Part shown: one piece after another, positions 24,581 to 33,802 of the stretch
Layout: each line of letters begins with the position of its first letter
How positions within the stretch are numbered: position 1 is the first letter of the stretch
Assembly: GCF_042655385.1 (NCBI RefSeq)
Contig: NZ_JBHSMA010000011.1
Coordinates: forward strand, 62,001 to 126,000
Length of the DNA stretch: 64,000 bases
Direction: 5' to 3'
DNA from: Larkinella bovis
GTDB lineage: Bacteria > Bacteroidota > Bacteroidia > Cytophagales > Spirosomataceae
Program-made: the position numbers and the translations under genes
The notes under the pieces: generated by a model
What the model was told of the DNA's origin: nothing
What the model saw: the letters and a program-made list of their open reading frames with translations, nothing else
Databases searched by the model: none

Positions 24581-25921
24581 ATGCAACTTTCCGCGCTCAC
24601 TGCACTCTCTCCCATCGACGGCCGCTATCGCCGTCAGGTCGAATCGCTGGCTCCTTATTTTTCGGAATGGGGACTCATTCGGTACCGCATCCGGGTTGAG
24701 ATTGAGTACTTTATCGAACTGTGTGAACTACCGCTGCCGGAACTGAAAGATATCGCCCCCCAGGTTTTCCCGAAGCTGCGCGTCCTGTACGAAAACTTTT
24801 CGGAAGCCGATGCTCTCCGGGTTAAGGAGATCGAACGGGAAACCAATCACGATGTCAAAGCCGTCGAATATTTCATCAAGGAAAAACTGACGGACCTGAA
24901 TATTGCCGGTTACCTCGAATTTATTCACTTCGGCCTGACGTCGCAGGACATCAATAACACGGCAACCCCACTCCTGCTGAGCGATGCGCTGGAAACCGAG
25001 ATTGAGCCGCAGTACCGGGCGGTTTTCATGAAATTGCAGGAACTGGCGGAACAATGGAAAAACATCCCCATGCTGGCCCGGACCCACGGCCAGCCAGCTT
25101 CGCCCACGCGGCTGGGGAAAGAACTGCTGGTTTTTTGCGAACGCATCGAAAAACAGCTTTTTCTGCTCGCCAGCATTCCGGAAGCGGCCAAATTTGGGGG
25201 TGCAACCGGCAACTTCAACGCCCATACCATTGCCTATCCGGACATCGACTGGAAATCGTTCGGCAACCGGTTTGTTGCCAACCTGGGCCTGGAGCGCAGT
25301 CAGCATACAACCCAGATTGAACACTACGACATGCTGGCGGCCACGCTCGACGCGTACAAACGGCTGAATACCATCCTGATCGACCTAAACCGGGATATGT
25401 GGGCCTACATTTCGATCAACTACTTCAAGCAGCAAATCAAAGCGGGGGAAGTGGGTTCGTCGGCGATGCCGCACAAGGTCAACCCGATTGATTTCGAAAA
25501 TTCGGAAGGAAACCTGGGGATTGCGAACGCGCTGTTTGAACACCTGTCGGCCAAACTGCCGATTTCGCGCCTGCAACGTGACCTGACCGACTCCACGGTT
25601 CTGCGGAACCTGGGCGTTCCGTTTGCCCATTCGGTGATCGCCCTGAAGTCGTTGCTGAAAGGATTGGGCAAGATTCAACTGAACGAAGCCGCGCTTCAGG
25701 CCGATCTGGAAGACAACTGGGCGGTCGTAGCCGAAGGCATTCAGACGATTCTCCGGCGCGAAGGGTATCCGAAACCGTACGAAACCCTGAAGGATCTGAC
25801 CCGCACAAACGAGAAAATTACAGCCCAGACGATTGCCCGGTTTATCGACGGATTAAACGTTTCGGAGAGCGTCAAAGCCGAATTGCGGGCCATTACGCCC
25901 TATACCTATACGGGGATTTAA
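24581..25921 (+). CDS. purB: adenylosuccinate lyase
   Basis: Acts twice in purine synthesis, releasing fumarate from SAICAR and from adenylosuccinate. The 446-residue product begins MQLSALTALSPIDGRYRRQV, typical of the long PurB type, with TSQDINNTAT, ARTHGQPASPTRLGKE and the lyase signature SSAMPHKVNPIDFEN. The upstream codons to 24560 lie inside the promoter and are not counted. It is monocistronic, flanked by a candidate operator and a terminator. Confidence 0.96.
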   Translation: MQLSALTALSPIDGRYRRQVESLAPYFSEWGLIRYRIRVEIEYFIELCELPLPELKDIAPQVFPKLRVLYENFSEADALRVKEIERETNHDVKAVEYFIKEKLTDLNIAGYLEFIHFGLTSQDINNTATPLLLSDALETEIEPQYRAVFMKLQELAEQWKNIPMLARTHGQPASPTRLGKELLVFCERIEKQLFLLASIPEAAKFGGATGNFNAHTIAYPDIDWKSFGNRFVANLGLERSQHTTQIEHYDMLAATLDAYKRLNTILIDLNRDMWAYISINYFKQQIKAGEVGSSAMPHKVNPIDFENSEGNLGIANALFEHLSAKLPISRLQRDLTDSTVLRNLGVPFAHSVIALKSLLKGLGKIQLNEAALQADLEDNWAVVAEGIQTILRREGYPKPYETLKDLTRTNEKITAQTIARFIDGLNVSESVKAELRAITPYTYTGI

Positions 25922-25926
25922 TGGAA

Positions 25927-25963
25927 AAGCCCCGCCAACGTACCTTTAGCGGGGCTTCTTTCT
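25927..25963. terminator. bidirectional terminator between purB and proC
   Basis: AAGCCCCGC (25927-25935) pairs perfectly with GCGGGGCTT (25949-25957) around 13 bases, followed by CTTTCT on the plus strand and by TTTTCC on the minus strand. It separates two convergent genes. Confidence 0.7.
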
Positions 25964-25972
25964 AACAAAACC

Positions 25973-26776
25973 TTATGATTTGCTCAGCTCCGTTGCGCGA
26001 ACCTGCGCGGCTTTGATGCCCGCGATCAGCGTATCGGCCAGTTCGCCTTCTTCAAACCGCTTCAGGGCCGCTTCGGTGGTGCCGCCTTTCGAAGCCACGG
26101 CTTTGATGAGGTCGTCCAGCGATTTGTCGGCAGTATTGATCAGGTGAAAGGCCCCCAGCATGGTTTGCTTGACCAGCAGGGACGCCACCGATTCATCGAA
26201 ACCCATCTGCTTCCCGGCCTCCACCATCGCCTTGACGAGGTAGTAGAAATACGCCGGGCCGCTACCGCTGAGCGCCGTGACCGCATCAAGCATGGATTCG
26301 TCTTCCAGAAAAATAGACCGTCCCGTCGCGTTGATCAGGTTTTCGACTTTCCGCAGATTCGTCAAATCCACTTCCTTGGCCGCCGTAAAACCGGTAATCC
26401 CCATCCCGAGCATGGCGGGCGTATTGGGCATGGCCCGAATCACCAGCCGGTGGTTCAGCTTCTCCTGAATAGCCGAAATTGGAATCCCAGCCATGATTGA
26501 CAGGATAACCTGCTGCGGCTGAATCGCTTCCCGCAGCGCATCCTGTAAGGCACTAAAATCCTGCGGTTTCACCGATAAGATAATCAGATCAGCATCCGAA
26601 ATGCGGGAGCTGATCGTATCGACCACGACCCCGGTTTTTTCGGCTTTCAACGCTTCGGAACGCTCAATACTTTTTTCGATGAGCAACAGGTTATCCTTTT
26701 TTACCAGATCGTACTGTAAAAACGACTTGGCAAAGGCCATTCCCATGTTGCCGCAACCGACAATTGCAATTTTCAT
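25973..26776 (-). CDS. proC: pyrroline-5-carboxylate reductase
   Basis: Last step of proline synthesis, NAD(P)H dependent. The 267 residues show the N-terminal Rossmann motif VGCGNMGMAFAKS (6-18), SVKPQDF, RAMPNTPAMLGMG and the C-terminal signature ALSGSGPAYFYYLVKAMVEAG. Length and all key segments are normal. Single gene on the minus strand between purB and the TlpA-type gene. Confidence 0.95.
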   Translation of the reverse strand: MKIAIVGCGNMGMAFAKSFLQYDLVKKDNLLLIEKSIERSEALKAEKTGVVVDTISSRISDADLIILSVKPQDFSALQDALREAIQPQQVILSIMAGIPISAIQEKLNHRLVIRAMPNTPAMLGMGITGFTAAKEVDLTNLRKVENLINATGRSIFLEDESMLDAVTALSGSGPAYFYYLVKAMVEAGKQMGFDESVASLLVKQTMLGAFHLINTADKSLDDLIKAVASKGGTTEAALKRFEEGELADTLIAGIKAAQVRATELSKS

Positions 26777-26793
26777 ATAAGATTAGTGGGGTT

Positions 26794-26880
26794 ACGGTTT
26801 TCAGTATACGGTTTTCGGTAATTGGCTCCCAAAAATTGCCTGCGTCAGCGCCTGTAAACCGTATACCGAAAACTGAAATT
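26794..26880. repeat. inverted repeat with ACGGTTTTC words upstream of proC
   Basis: GTATACGGTTT (26804-26814) pairs exactly with AAACCGTATAC (26856-26866); ACGGTTTTC occurs twice on the left side, and its complement on the right. Similar words occur at 29581-29612 upstream of gatB. Confidence 0.55.
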
Positions 26881-28027
26881 ATTGACCCAGAATTTCGCTC
26901 AGCTTCTGCTCCAGGGCCTGACCGCGCAGGTTCTTGGCGATGATTTTGCCTTCTTTGTCCAGCAAAAAGGTGGTCGGAATCACCTGAATCGCATACTGGA
27001 TGGCCACGGGCGAACTGCCGTTCTTTTTGCCCAGCACATTCGTCCAGATCATACCGTCGGTCTGAACGGCTTTCAGCCATTTGTCCCGGCTGTCGTCGAG
27101 CGAGATGCTGTATACTTCAAATCCTTTGTCCTTGTACTTGTTGTATACCCGAACCACATTCGGGTTCTCCTGCCGACACGGTCCGCACCACGACGCCCAG
27201 AAATCGATCAGCACATATTTCCCGCGCAACGACGACAGGCTCACCGTCTGCCCCTGGGCATTTTCCAGCGCCACATCCGGTGCCAGCGCCCCTTCGACCA
27301 CGGCCACCTGACTGGCCTGGGCACTTTGCTCCGCCTTCATCGTTTTCACAAACTCGATAAAAGCCGTCGCCTGTTTGCCGGTTTTGTTGGCGCCCTGCAT
27401 TTTTTGCGCCAGCGATTCATACAGGGCAAAGTGCTCTTTCGGGTCCAGGTATTTGAGGGCAATCATCGCCACGCTCGCCGTCCCCATCTGCGGAATCATC
27501 GCCTTGACGGTTTCGATCACCTTCTGGTTTTCGGTAACCACTTCCTGGTCAATGGCCTGCCCCGCCTTGAAATCGTTTTTCTGCGCAGCGGCTGCGGCCC
27601 GTTTCTGCCAGTTCTTATGCTTCTCCCGCATTTCGGTGTCGATTGCCACGATTTTTGGGTAGAACTCCATGTTGACCGAGCCCGTCACTTGCAACTTGCT
27701 TTTGTCATTGGCGTCGGCCGTCACCACCAGGTTTTCACCGCCTTCCACCAACAGGCTCGACACCTGCGTATTGGCCAGATTCAGTTTATAAAAACTCCCT
27801 CCGTTCAGTTCGCGGCCTTTCAGGGCGAATTTTCCGGACGCATCGATCTGGGTCGAGTCGATCTTTTTTGAAATCTGTTCGTTGGTTTCCAGGTAGGCTT
27901 TGCTACCCGGTTTCGCATTTTGCAGCGTTCCGCTGACCGTAAACTCCTTGCCTGCATTCTGGGCAAAAACCGCTCCGGGCAGCAGCAGGGCCGCCAAAAC
28001 GACGAAAGTATTCCAATTCTTTTTCAT
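26879..28027 (-). CDS. exported TlpA-type thioredoxin with N-terminal DUF4369-like domain
   Basis: A 382-residue periplasmic redox protein. A signal peptide ends at VFAQ (about residue 23), a beta-rich N-terminal domain (27-115) looks like DUF4369, a helical linker follows (120-235), and a thioredoxin fold starts near 250 with the active site WCGPC at 280-284 and cis-proline in QVIPTTF. The family supplies electrons to or forms disulfides in exported proteins. Bacteroidota carry many paralogues, so a specific partner cannot be named. It sits between proC and gatB on the minus strand. Confidence 0.88.
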   Translation of the reverse strand: MKKNWNTFVVLAALLLPGAVFAQNAGKEFTVSGTLQNAKPGSKAYLETNEQISKKIDSTQIDASGKFALKGRELNGGSFYKLNLANTQVSSLLVEGGENLVVTADANDKSKLQVTGSVNMEFYPKIVAIDTEMREKHKNWQKRAAAAAQKNDFKAGQAIDQEVVTENQKVIETVKAMIPQMGTASVAMIALKYLDPKEHFALYESLAQKMQGANKTGKQATAFIEFVKTMKAEQSAQASQVAVVEGALAPDVALENAQGQTVSLSSLRGKYVLIDFWASWCGPCRQENPNVVRVYNKYKDKGFEVYSISLDDSRDKWLKAVQTDGMIWTNVLGKKNGSSPVAIQYAIQVIPTTFLLDKEGKIIAKNLRGQALEQKLSEILGQ

Positions 28028-28039
28028 CTGACCTATAGG

Positions 28040-29539
28040 TTATACGGGAGAAGACAACGACTTCTGAAGCAACTCGTTGGTTAATTTGGGATCGGCGCTG
28101 CCCTTCGATTTTTTCATCACCTCGCCGACAAACAAGCCCATCAGCCCTTTCTTGCCTTTCCGGTACTCTTTTACTTTGTCGGGCCAGGCCGCCAGCACCT
28201 CATCTACCAACGTTTGTAACGCATCGGTATTGCTGTTTTGTAGCAAATTCTGTTCCTGCGCCACCTGTTCCGGCGACTTTTCCGGCTGTTCGATCAAAAC
28301 CGGGAAAATCCGCTGGCTGGCCGTCGAGAAACTCACTTTGCCCGAATCCACCAATAGAATCAGGTCGGCCAGTTTTTCGGCCGAAACCGGAAACTGGCCA
28401 TCGCGCAGGGCTTTCTCGGTCAATTGTGCTTTTATCGGCCCCATGATCCAGTTCGAAACCGCCTTGTAATTCGTCGTCTTCTGGCCGACGGCTTCAAAAT
28501 AATCGGCCAGTTCTTTCACATCGGCCAGCAGGGTGGCGTCGTAGTCGGGTAACCCGTACTGATTCAGCAATTTTTCATACCGTTCTTTCGGCAAAGCGGG
28601 CATACTGGCCCGCATTTGGGCCAGCCACTCGTCCGAAATAACGACCGGGCTTAGATCCGGATCGGGAAAATACCGGTAATCGTTCATGGTTTCCTTCATC
28701 CGCATGCCCTGCGTCAGACCGGTATTGGCGTCAAACATGCGGGTTTCCTGCACGATTGTACCTCCATTTTCCAGAATCCCGACCTGCCGCCGGAGTTCGC
28801 TCTCGATGGCCCGCTGCACATTCCGGATGGAGTTCATATTCTTGATTTCCACCTTCGTACCAAATTCCTTTGCGCCCCAAAGCCGCACCGAAATATTGAC
28901 ATCGCAGCGAAGCGAGCCTTCTTCCATGTTCCCGTCGCAGATGTCGAGGTAGCGCACCAGCCGCCGAACTTCGGTCAGGTAGGCTGCGGCTTCTTCGGCG
29001 CTCTGAATCACCGGGTCGGTTACCATTTCGATCAGGGGCGTTCCGGCGCGGTTATAATCCAGCAAGGTGGTCCAGTCGGTGTCGTGAATGCTTTTCCCGG
29101 CATCCTCTTCCAGATGAATATGGTGCAACCGCACGGCTTTTTCGACGAGTTGCCCACTGGCATCCTTGAATTTCACCGGAATTTCGCCCCCGACGCAAAT
29201 CGGTGTCTTGTCCTGCGATAACTGGTAGCCCTTCGGCAGATCGGGGTAAAAATAGTTTTTACGGGCAAAAACCGTGTACTGGGTGATCGCGGAACGACAG
29301 GCCAGTCCCATCCGAACCGCCAGTTCGACGGCTTTGCGGTTGAGCTTCGGCAGGGTCCCGGGATGCCCCAGCGTGATCACACTAATGTTCGTATTCGGCT
29401 CACTGCCAAACTGATTGGAATCGGCGGCAAAGATTTTCGTTGCCGTCAGGAGTTGGCAGTGAACTTCCAGCCCAATCACCAGTTCGTACTTGGCCAGCAT
29501 CTCCGCAGATACCGCCTTTTCAGCCGTTTCAGAAACCAT
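28040..29539 (-). CDS. gatB: aspartyl/glutamyl-tRNA amidotransferase subunit B
   Basis: Subunit of GatCAB, which converts misacylated Glu-tRNA(Gln) or Asp-tRNA(Asn). The 499-residue protein has YELVIGLEVHCQL, YPDLPKGYQLSQ, MRMKETMNDYRYFPDPDLSP and the helical C-terminal Yqey-like tail ending in KGSADPKLTNELL. The start is the ATG at 29539; the codon before it is TTG and is unlikely to be used. gatA and gatC are elsewhere. Confidence 0.96.
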   Translation of the reverse strand: MVSETAEKAVSAEMLAKYELVIGLEVHCQLLTATKIFAADSNQFGSEPNTNISVITLGHPGTLPKLNRKAVELAVRMGLACRSAITQYTVFARKNYFYPDLPKGYQLSQDKTPICVGGEIPVKFKDASGQLVEKAVRLHHIHLEEDAGKSIHDTDWTTLLDYNRAGTPLIEMVTDPVIQSAEEAAAYLTEVRRLVRYLDICDGNMEEGSLRCDVNISVRLWGAKEFGTKVEIKNMNSIRNVQRAIESELRRQVGILENGGTIVQETRMFDANTGLTQGMRMKETMNDYRYFPDPDLSPVVISDEWLAQMRASMPALPKERYEKLLNQYGLPDYDATLLADVKELADYFEAVGQKTTNYKAVSNWIMGPIKAQLTEKALRDGQFPVSAEKLADLILLVDSGKVSFSTASQRIFPVLIEQPEKSPEQVAQEQNLLQNSNTDALQTLVDEVLAAWPDKVKEYRKGKKGLMGLFVGEVMKKSKGSADPKLTNELLQKSLSSPV

Positions 29540-29935
29540 CAAACTGTATAAAAAAGAAGGTAAAAATTCGGTGTATGGTCTACGGTTTTGGCTTTACGGT
29601 TTTCAGAAACCGTCGCTTCGATGCTAAGACCGAACCACGGACCTGTGTTAGCCGCCCTTTAAAACCGCCTATCGTATCCCACTAATGAACTGGCAAAGAT
29701 ACGGTTAAAATCGCATTTCACTATTCAGGGGACTACTTGTAAAAAATCTCTTTTTATTGAACAATTCCACCACAAATAATCATTTTAAAAACAACTTTCC
29801 CTGCCTGGGCTATAAGGTAATATCTTGTAAACAAATAGCTTATAATTTTATACGACGATAGATCTTCGTACCAAAACCGATAATAAACAAATTTCGTAAT
29901 TGCACTTTACCCATTTACCCCAATTAAATACAACC
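29540..29935. other. non-coding gap between gatB and a small secreted gene
   Basis: About 400 bp without a credible gene. The left part has the ACGGTTTT words (29581-29612), with TACGGTTTTGG and TACGGTTTTCAG. A CAAAGATA (29694-29701) reads TATCTTTG on the minus strand, a fit to TAnnTTTG, and may start gatB with a long leader. From about 29720 to 29900 the DNA is AT-rich and probably carries the promoter of the plus-strand gene, though I found no exact element. Confidence 0.5.
29694..29701 (-). promoter_or_regulatory. possible -7 element for gatB
   Basis: Minus-strand TATCTTTG fits TAnnTTTG. It lies about 155 bp from the gatB ATG, so the leader would be long and would include the ACGGTTTT repeats. 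No good -33 box was found. Confidence 0.35.
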
Positions 29936-30358
29936 ATGAAAATGAAAATTTACAAACTCATGAATCGACAAACCGGCCTGTTGATGCTGGTGCTTATGGT
30001 TCTGTTCGTAATCACTTCCGTACGGGCACAAACCCCAAAAGTGGAGCCTGAAACCGAAAACAGCGCCCCGACCCTGCAATTGTCATTTCACGAAATCGGC
30101 AACTTAAAGTTTCGGCTGGAAGTCACGCGTCCGCTGACGCTGCTGCACGACAATGTCGATATTTTTATCTTAAGCGACGACAAGCAAATCCTGTTTGCCA
30201 ACAAATATTCGCATCACGCACTCCGCATTACAACCTTTGACCTGTCGACCCTGGAGGACGGCACCTACCGTTTTCGGGTTCGCTCCGGTGGACAGCGCAT
30301 TGAGCAATTGTTCGACATCCGAACCAAAACGACACGGATTATTATGGACCAGGAATGA
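29936..30358 (+). CDS. small exported protein, unknown
   Basis: A 140-residue product starting MKMKIYKLMNRQ, with a hydrophobic signal segment (GLLMLVLMVLFVITSVRAQ) cleaved before TPKVEPETEN. The mature part is about 105 residues and looks like one beta-sandwich: LSFHEIGNLKFRLEV, NVDIFILSDDKQILFAN, TFDLSTLEDGTYRFRVRSGGQRIEQLFDI. The pattern ends like many small secreted Bacteroidota proteins with a strand-rich Ig-like fold. A start 12 codons earlier (29900) is possible but would put a hydrophilic tail before the signal. It is isolated, with a strong hairpin terminator after it. Confidence 0.75.
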   Translation: MKMKIYKLMNRQTGLLMLVLMVLFVITSVRAQTPKVEPETENSAPTLQLSFHEIGNLKFRLEVTRPLTLLHDNVDIFILSDDKQILFANKYSHHALRITTFDLSTLEDGTYRFRVRSGGQRIEQLFDIRTKTTRIIMDQE

Positions 30359-30415
30359 CAGAGCCGTCTTCCGGGCAAAACCGTCTATTTAGACACCCTA
30401 ATCGTCAATACCTTG

Positions 30416-30455
30416 AAAGGCGAAAGGCGACCACTGGCGGTTGCCTTTCGCCTTT
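30416..30455. terminator. strong bidirectional terminator
   Basis: AAAGGCGAAAGGC (30416-30428) and GCCTTTCGCCTTT (30443-30455) are perfect 13-bp arms around a 14-nt loop, which can pair further. It lies between the convergent small secreted gene and the histidine kinase gene. Confidence 0.7.
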
Positions 30456-30495
30456 GAAATGAAACCGTTCAGAACCGCAGAAGGGCCGGATAGCC

Positions 30496-32748
30496 CTACA
30501 AACGGGCGGGTTGCTGGTACCACTTTTCAATTTTCGCCATCAGCTCTTCCAGTTTGAGGGGTTTTCCGAGGAAATCGTCCATTCCGGCATCCAGACAATC
30601 CTGCTCGTTACCTTCCATGGTGTTAGCCGTCAGGGCAATTACCACCGGCTGTTTACCGCCGGCTTGCCGGATCTGTCGGGTTGCTTCCAGCCCATCCATT
30701 ACTGGCATCTGGATATCCATCAGAATCAGTCCGTACGCTTTTTGGCGGGCGGCTTCTACCGCTTCCTGACCGTTGCTGACCATATCGGGCCGGTAGCCCA
30801 GTTTTTGGAGGATGTGCGTAATAACGTGCTGGTTGATGGTGTTATCTTCCGCTACCAGTAACTCAAAAGGATACTTCCCGGAAAAATCCGTAGACATCTT
30901 TTTCGGAGCGGCCAACGCCTGGGGCGCGGGTTTCGGCGGTTGCAGCGCATCCTGCATGTGTTTGCTCAGGACGTTCTGACGGATCGGTTTGGTCAGCACC
31001 GAAACAAACAGTTGACGCTGCTCCTCCGTCAGTTCCTCGCCGATGGAACTGAGCAGTATAATGGGAAGTTTGGGGGCACGCACCCGGATTTGTGCGGCCA
31101 GCATTAAGCCATCCATGCCCGGCATTTGCATGTCACTAATGACCAAATCCAACGTCGGCGCCTGCTGCGCCAGAATTTCCAGCGCTTTTTCTCCGCTGGT
31201 GGCCAGCACAGGCTTCAGCTTCCAGGCCTCAAACTGGCGCTTCAGAATGGTCAGGTTCGTGGTATTATCATCGACCACCAGAATCTGTTTTCCCGCCAGA
31301 TCCAGGTCGGAACTGGCCAAAGCCGCCAGCACTTTCGTTCCTCTGGTTGTACTGATGGTAAATGAAAACGTTGAGCCCCGGCCGGGTTCGCTGGTGGCGC
31401 TGATTTCCCCGCCCATCAGCCGGACCAGTCTCCGGCAAATCGCCAGACCAAGGCCCGTCCCGCCATATTTGCGGGTGGTCGACGAGTCCACCTGGGAGAA
31501 CGCCTTGAAAAGCCGGGGCAATTTATCGGCTGGAATGCCGATGCCCGTATCCTTCACCTCAAAGCGGAGTTGTAGTTTCCCCGATGGCTCGGTTTGGGCC
31601 AGCGTTACAAATACGCAGATTTCGCCCTTTTCCGTAAATTTCACCGCATTTCCCACCAGGTTGGTCAGCACCTGCCGCAGCCGCAAATGGTCGCCCACAA
31701 TCTGGATGGGCACGTCTTGGCTGATGTCGTAAATCAGGTCGAGGCCGGTTTTGGTGGCCTGGGCTCCGAACATATTGAGCACATCCTCAATGCATTCGCG
31801 CAGGTTGAAATCTGTGTTTTCCAGGTCCAGATTACCCGATTCGATCTTTGAAAAATCGAGAATATCGTTGATGACATTGATGAGCGTTTCCCCGCAACTG
31901 GCAATCGTTTCGGTAAACATTCGTTGTTCTTCGGACAGGTCAGTATCCTGCAACAAAGCCGTCATCCCGATGACCCCATTCATTGGTGTCCGGATTTCGT
32001 GGCTCATCGTGGCCAGGAAAATACTCTTGGCCTGATTGGCCTGTTCGGCTTCCCGACGGGCCCGTTCGAGTTCCAGATTCGACGCCCGGAGCTGCTCATT
32101 GGTTCTCCGCTGAAATTCCTCATTCCGTTTCCGCTCCAGCGACAGTTGCGCTTCATTTTGCAGACCTGCCATTTCGACAGCCTGGCTAATTTGCACCTCG
32201 CTGTATTTCTGGAGCATATATGACCATAAACCGCAGATAAAAAAAATGACCGCAGCGAGCAGGATGTGGAGGGTAAACGTCGGCAGATCAAAATAGTCGA
32301 GCCGGGTGAAATAAACGCCACTGACTCCGCTGTTTTGCAAATACCCAAAAACCGCATGATGGAGCAGCACGGTGATCATCATCGGAATTTGCAGTTTCCA
32401 TTTCTGGTAGGTGATCAGGATCGCGCTACCGATAAAGGCAAAAAAGTGCATTTCAAAGAGCCCATGCATCTGGTAGATAAACTGAGCCATAAAAATGCCC
32501 AGTACGACGCCTAAAACGTACTGGTAAAGGTCGGAATCGGGTAACAACAGCTTGGTGGAATAATAGGCCAGCAGCGAAAGCCCCCCCACGCCCATGGCAA
32601 TCAGCCAGGTATCGTAAAAAAACGCAAAAACCAGGCCGATGAAAAAATAGCCCCCCAGAAAATAGTTCATCAGGCGGTCTGACCGCTCCTTGATCCCGGC
32701 AAAAAGCACCTCGGTAGGGTTAGCGGCTGTGTTGGGCTGATAGGCCAT
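30496..32748 (-). CDS. hybrid sensor histidine kinase with membrane sensor and two receiver domains
   Basis: About 750 residues. N-terminal 5-6 transmembrane helices (about 25-180) carry conserved-looking polar residues: MHGLFEMHFFAF in one helix and LLHHAVFGYLQ in another. A coiled coil (190-240) leads to HisKA with the phospho-acceptor in ATMSHEIRTPMNG (His about 250), the HATPase domain with NLVGNAVKFT, DTGIGIP and GGTGLGLAI, then two receiver domains with SDMQMPGMDG and MDIQMPVMDG. No Hpt or DNA-binding output is attached. I chose the start MAYQPN (32748), which has GGAGA nine bases upstream; an ATG at 32775 is the alternative. It overlaps the preceding redox gene. Confidence 0.9.
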   Translation of the reverse strand: MAYQPNTAANPTEVLFAGIKERSDRLMNYFLGGYFFIGLVFAFFYDTWLIAMGVGGLSLLAYYSTKLLLPDSDLYQYVLGVVLGIFMAQFIYQMHGLFEMHFFAFIGSAILITYQKWKLQIPMMITVLLHHAVFGYLQNSGVSGVYFTRLDYFDLPTFTLHILLAAVIFFICGLWSYMLQKYSEVQISQAVEMAGLQNEAQLSLERKRNEEFQRRTNEQLRASNLELERARREAEQANQAKSIFLATMSHEIRTPMNGVIGMTALLQDTDLSEEQRMFTETIASCGETLINVINDILDFSKIESGNLDLENTDFNLRECIEDVLNMFGAQATKTGLDLIYDISQDVPIQIVGDHLRLRQVLTNLVGNAVKFTEKGEICVFVTLAQTEPSGKLQLRFEVKDTGIGIPADKLPRLFKAFSQVDSSTTRKYGGTGLGLAICRRLVRLMGGEISATSEPGRGSTFSFTISTTRGTKVLAALASSDLDLAGKQILVVDDNTTNLTILKRQFEAWKLKPVLATSGEKALEILAQQAPTLDLVISDMQMPGMDGLMLAAQIRVRAPKLPIILLSSIGEELTEEQRQLFVSVLTKPIRQNVLSKHMQDALQPPKPAPQALAAPKKMSTDFSGKYPFELLVAEDNTINQHVITHILQKLGYRPDMVSNGQEAVEAARQKAYGLILMDIQMPVMDGLEATRQIRQAGGKQPVVIALTANTMEGNEQDCLDAGMDDFLGKPLKLEELMAKIEKWYQQPARL

Positions 32749-33370
32749 GCTGGTTGTCTCCGGGTGAATACTCATTTTCGCAATAGGGCAGGCTGCAACC
32801 GTAGGCTGTCAGGGCGATCCGGTCGAAAACCGGCACCGAATTCCGCTGGAGCAATTCGTTCAGGGCCCTTTTGGCATAACTGGTCTTCTCGTCTGTACAG
32901 TAGCGGCTCCGGTTGTAATTGCCCCGGTAATACAAACGGTGCTGATCGTCCAGGAGTACCGCCTGCGGAGTCGAATACACCCCACAGGCCGTAGCGAGCG
33001 TTTTATCAAACAAAACCGGAAGATTTAGATCCAGTTTACGCTGAATGTCGGCCACCGACCAGCGTTTGGAACTCTGGACGACCACCACAAAATCAACCTG
33101 CGGGCTATAGTGACGAACAAGCGATTTAAAATGAGCTTTGTTAAAGCGGGAACACGGACAGTCCGGGTTGAAAAAATGGAGAAGAACCGGTTTTTTAGCC
33201 GGCAGATTGACGAAATTGTTTAAAGCTATGACCGTTCCGGTTTTGACCGGTTTATAGGTTTCCGGAACGGGAGTCGGCAATTGATATATCCAATCGTTGT
33301 ACCAAAACAAAGCTCCTACTCCTGCGAATAGCAACAGCAACCAGATTGTCACTAAACTTTTTTTAATCAT
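32720..33370 (-). CDS. membrane-anchored thioredoxin-fold protein with CPC motif (DUF6436-like)
   Basis: A 216-residue protein with one N-terminal membrane helix (5-24) and an outward thioredoxin-like domain. The expected active-site position holds FFNPDCPCSRFN (C71 and C73), a CxC rather than CxxC, and the cis-proline region is STPQAVLLDD. Other cysteines are at TACGVY, RYCTDE and a C-terminal CSLPYC. I recall DUF6436 proteins having such a CPC, so that family is likely. Its 3' end overlaps the histidine kinase start by about 30 bp, so the two are co-translated and may form a redox-sensing pair. Confidence 0.75.
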   Translation of the reverse strand: MIKKSLVTIWLLLLFAGVGALFWYNDWIYQLPTPVPETYKPVKTGTVIALNNFVNLPAKKPVLLHFFNPDCPCSRFNKAHFKSLVRHYSPQVDFVVVVQSSKRWSVADIQRKLDLNLPVLFDKTLATACGVYSTPQAVLLDDQHRLYYRGNYNRSRYCTDEKTSYAKRALNELLQRNSVPVFDRIALTAYGCSLPYCENEYSPGDNQHGLSAQHSR

Positions 33371-33802
33371 TGATTTCCTGATCTTTTTACCAAACTTCTA
33401 CCAATAGCGACCAATCGCCCGCGCCGGAACCAGCACGCTACTAAGCAATTGACAAACTACCGGAAAATTCGAATTATAATAGACAGAATGCTGCAAATTC
33501 TTTATTCTACGCCAACAAATCAGATTGAGACCCTGAGCTGATCGGGAATAGCTCACGCACTAGTTCAGAATGTAGAGGTAGGGAATTAAATGACAGCCTA
33601 TCAATAACAGTGCCATTCGCAAAAAAAAGAAGTTAGTGGTTTATCGCGCCGGTTGTACGTCCAGTGAACGTGGCTAGTGCGGGTGAAAATGGGAAACGAC
33701 AGGGAGGTATCCGGCGGTGAGATGGTCTCCTTGATCGGCCCAATGACTTGCGTCCCTTGCAAGAACAGGCCGCAAAAACGAAGCCCCTTAAACGTCGTGA
33801 TG
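33371..33802. other. non-coding stretch upstream of the initiator tRNA terminator
   Basis: About 430 bp with no supported gene. A 68-codon minus-strand frame (33601-33807) has no family resemblance and runs into the tRNA terminator, so I reject it. The left part must hold the promoter of the CPC protein; I see only AT-rich sequence there, and no structured RNA that I recognise. Confidence 0.5.

Noticed and set aside
30496..33370. The redox/kinase pair as a mobile or defence element
   Set aside because: No recombinase, tRNA integration scar, repeats or composition shift around it.
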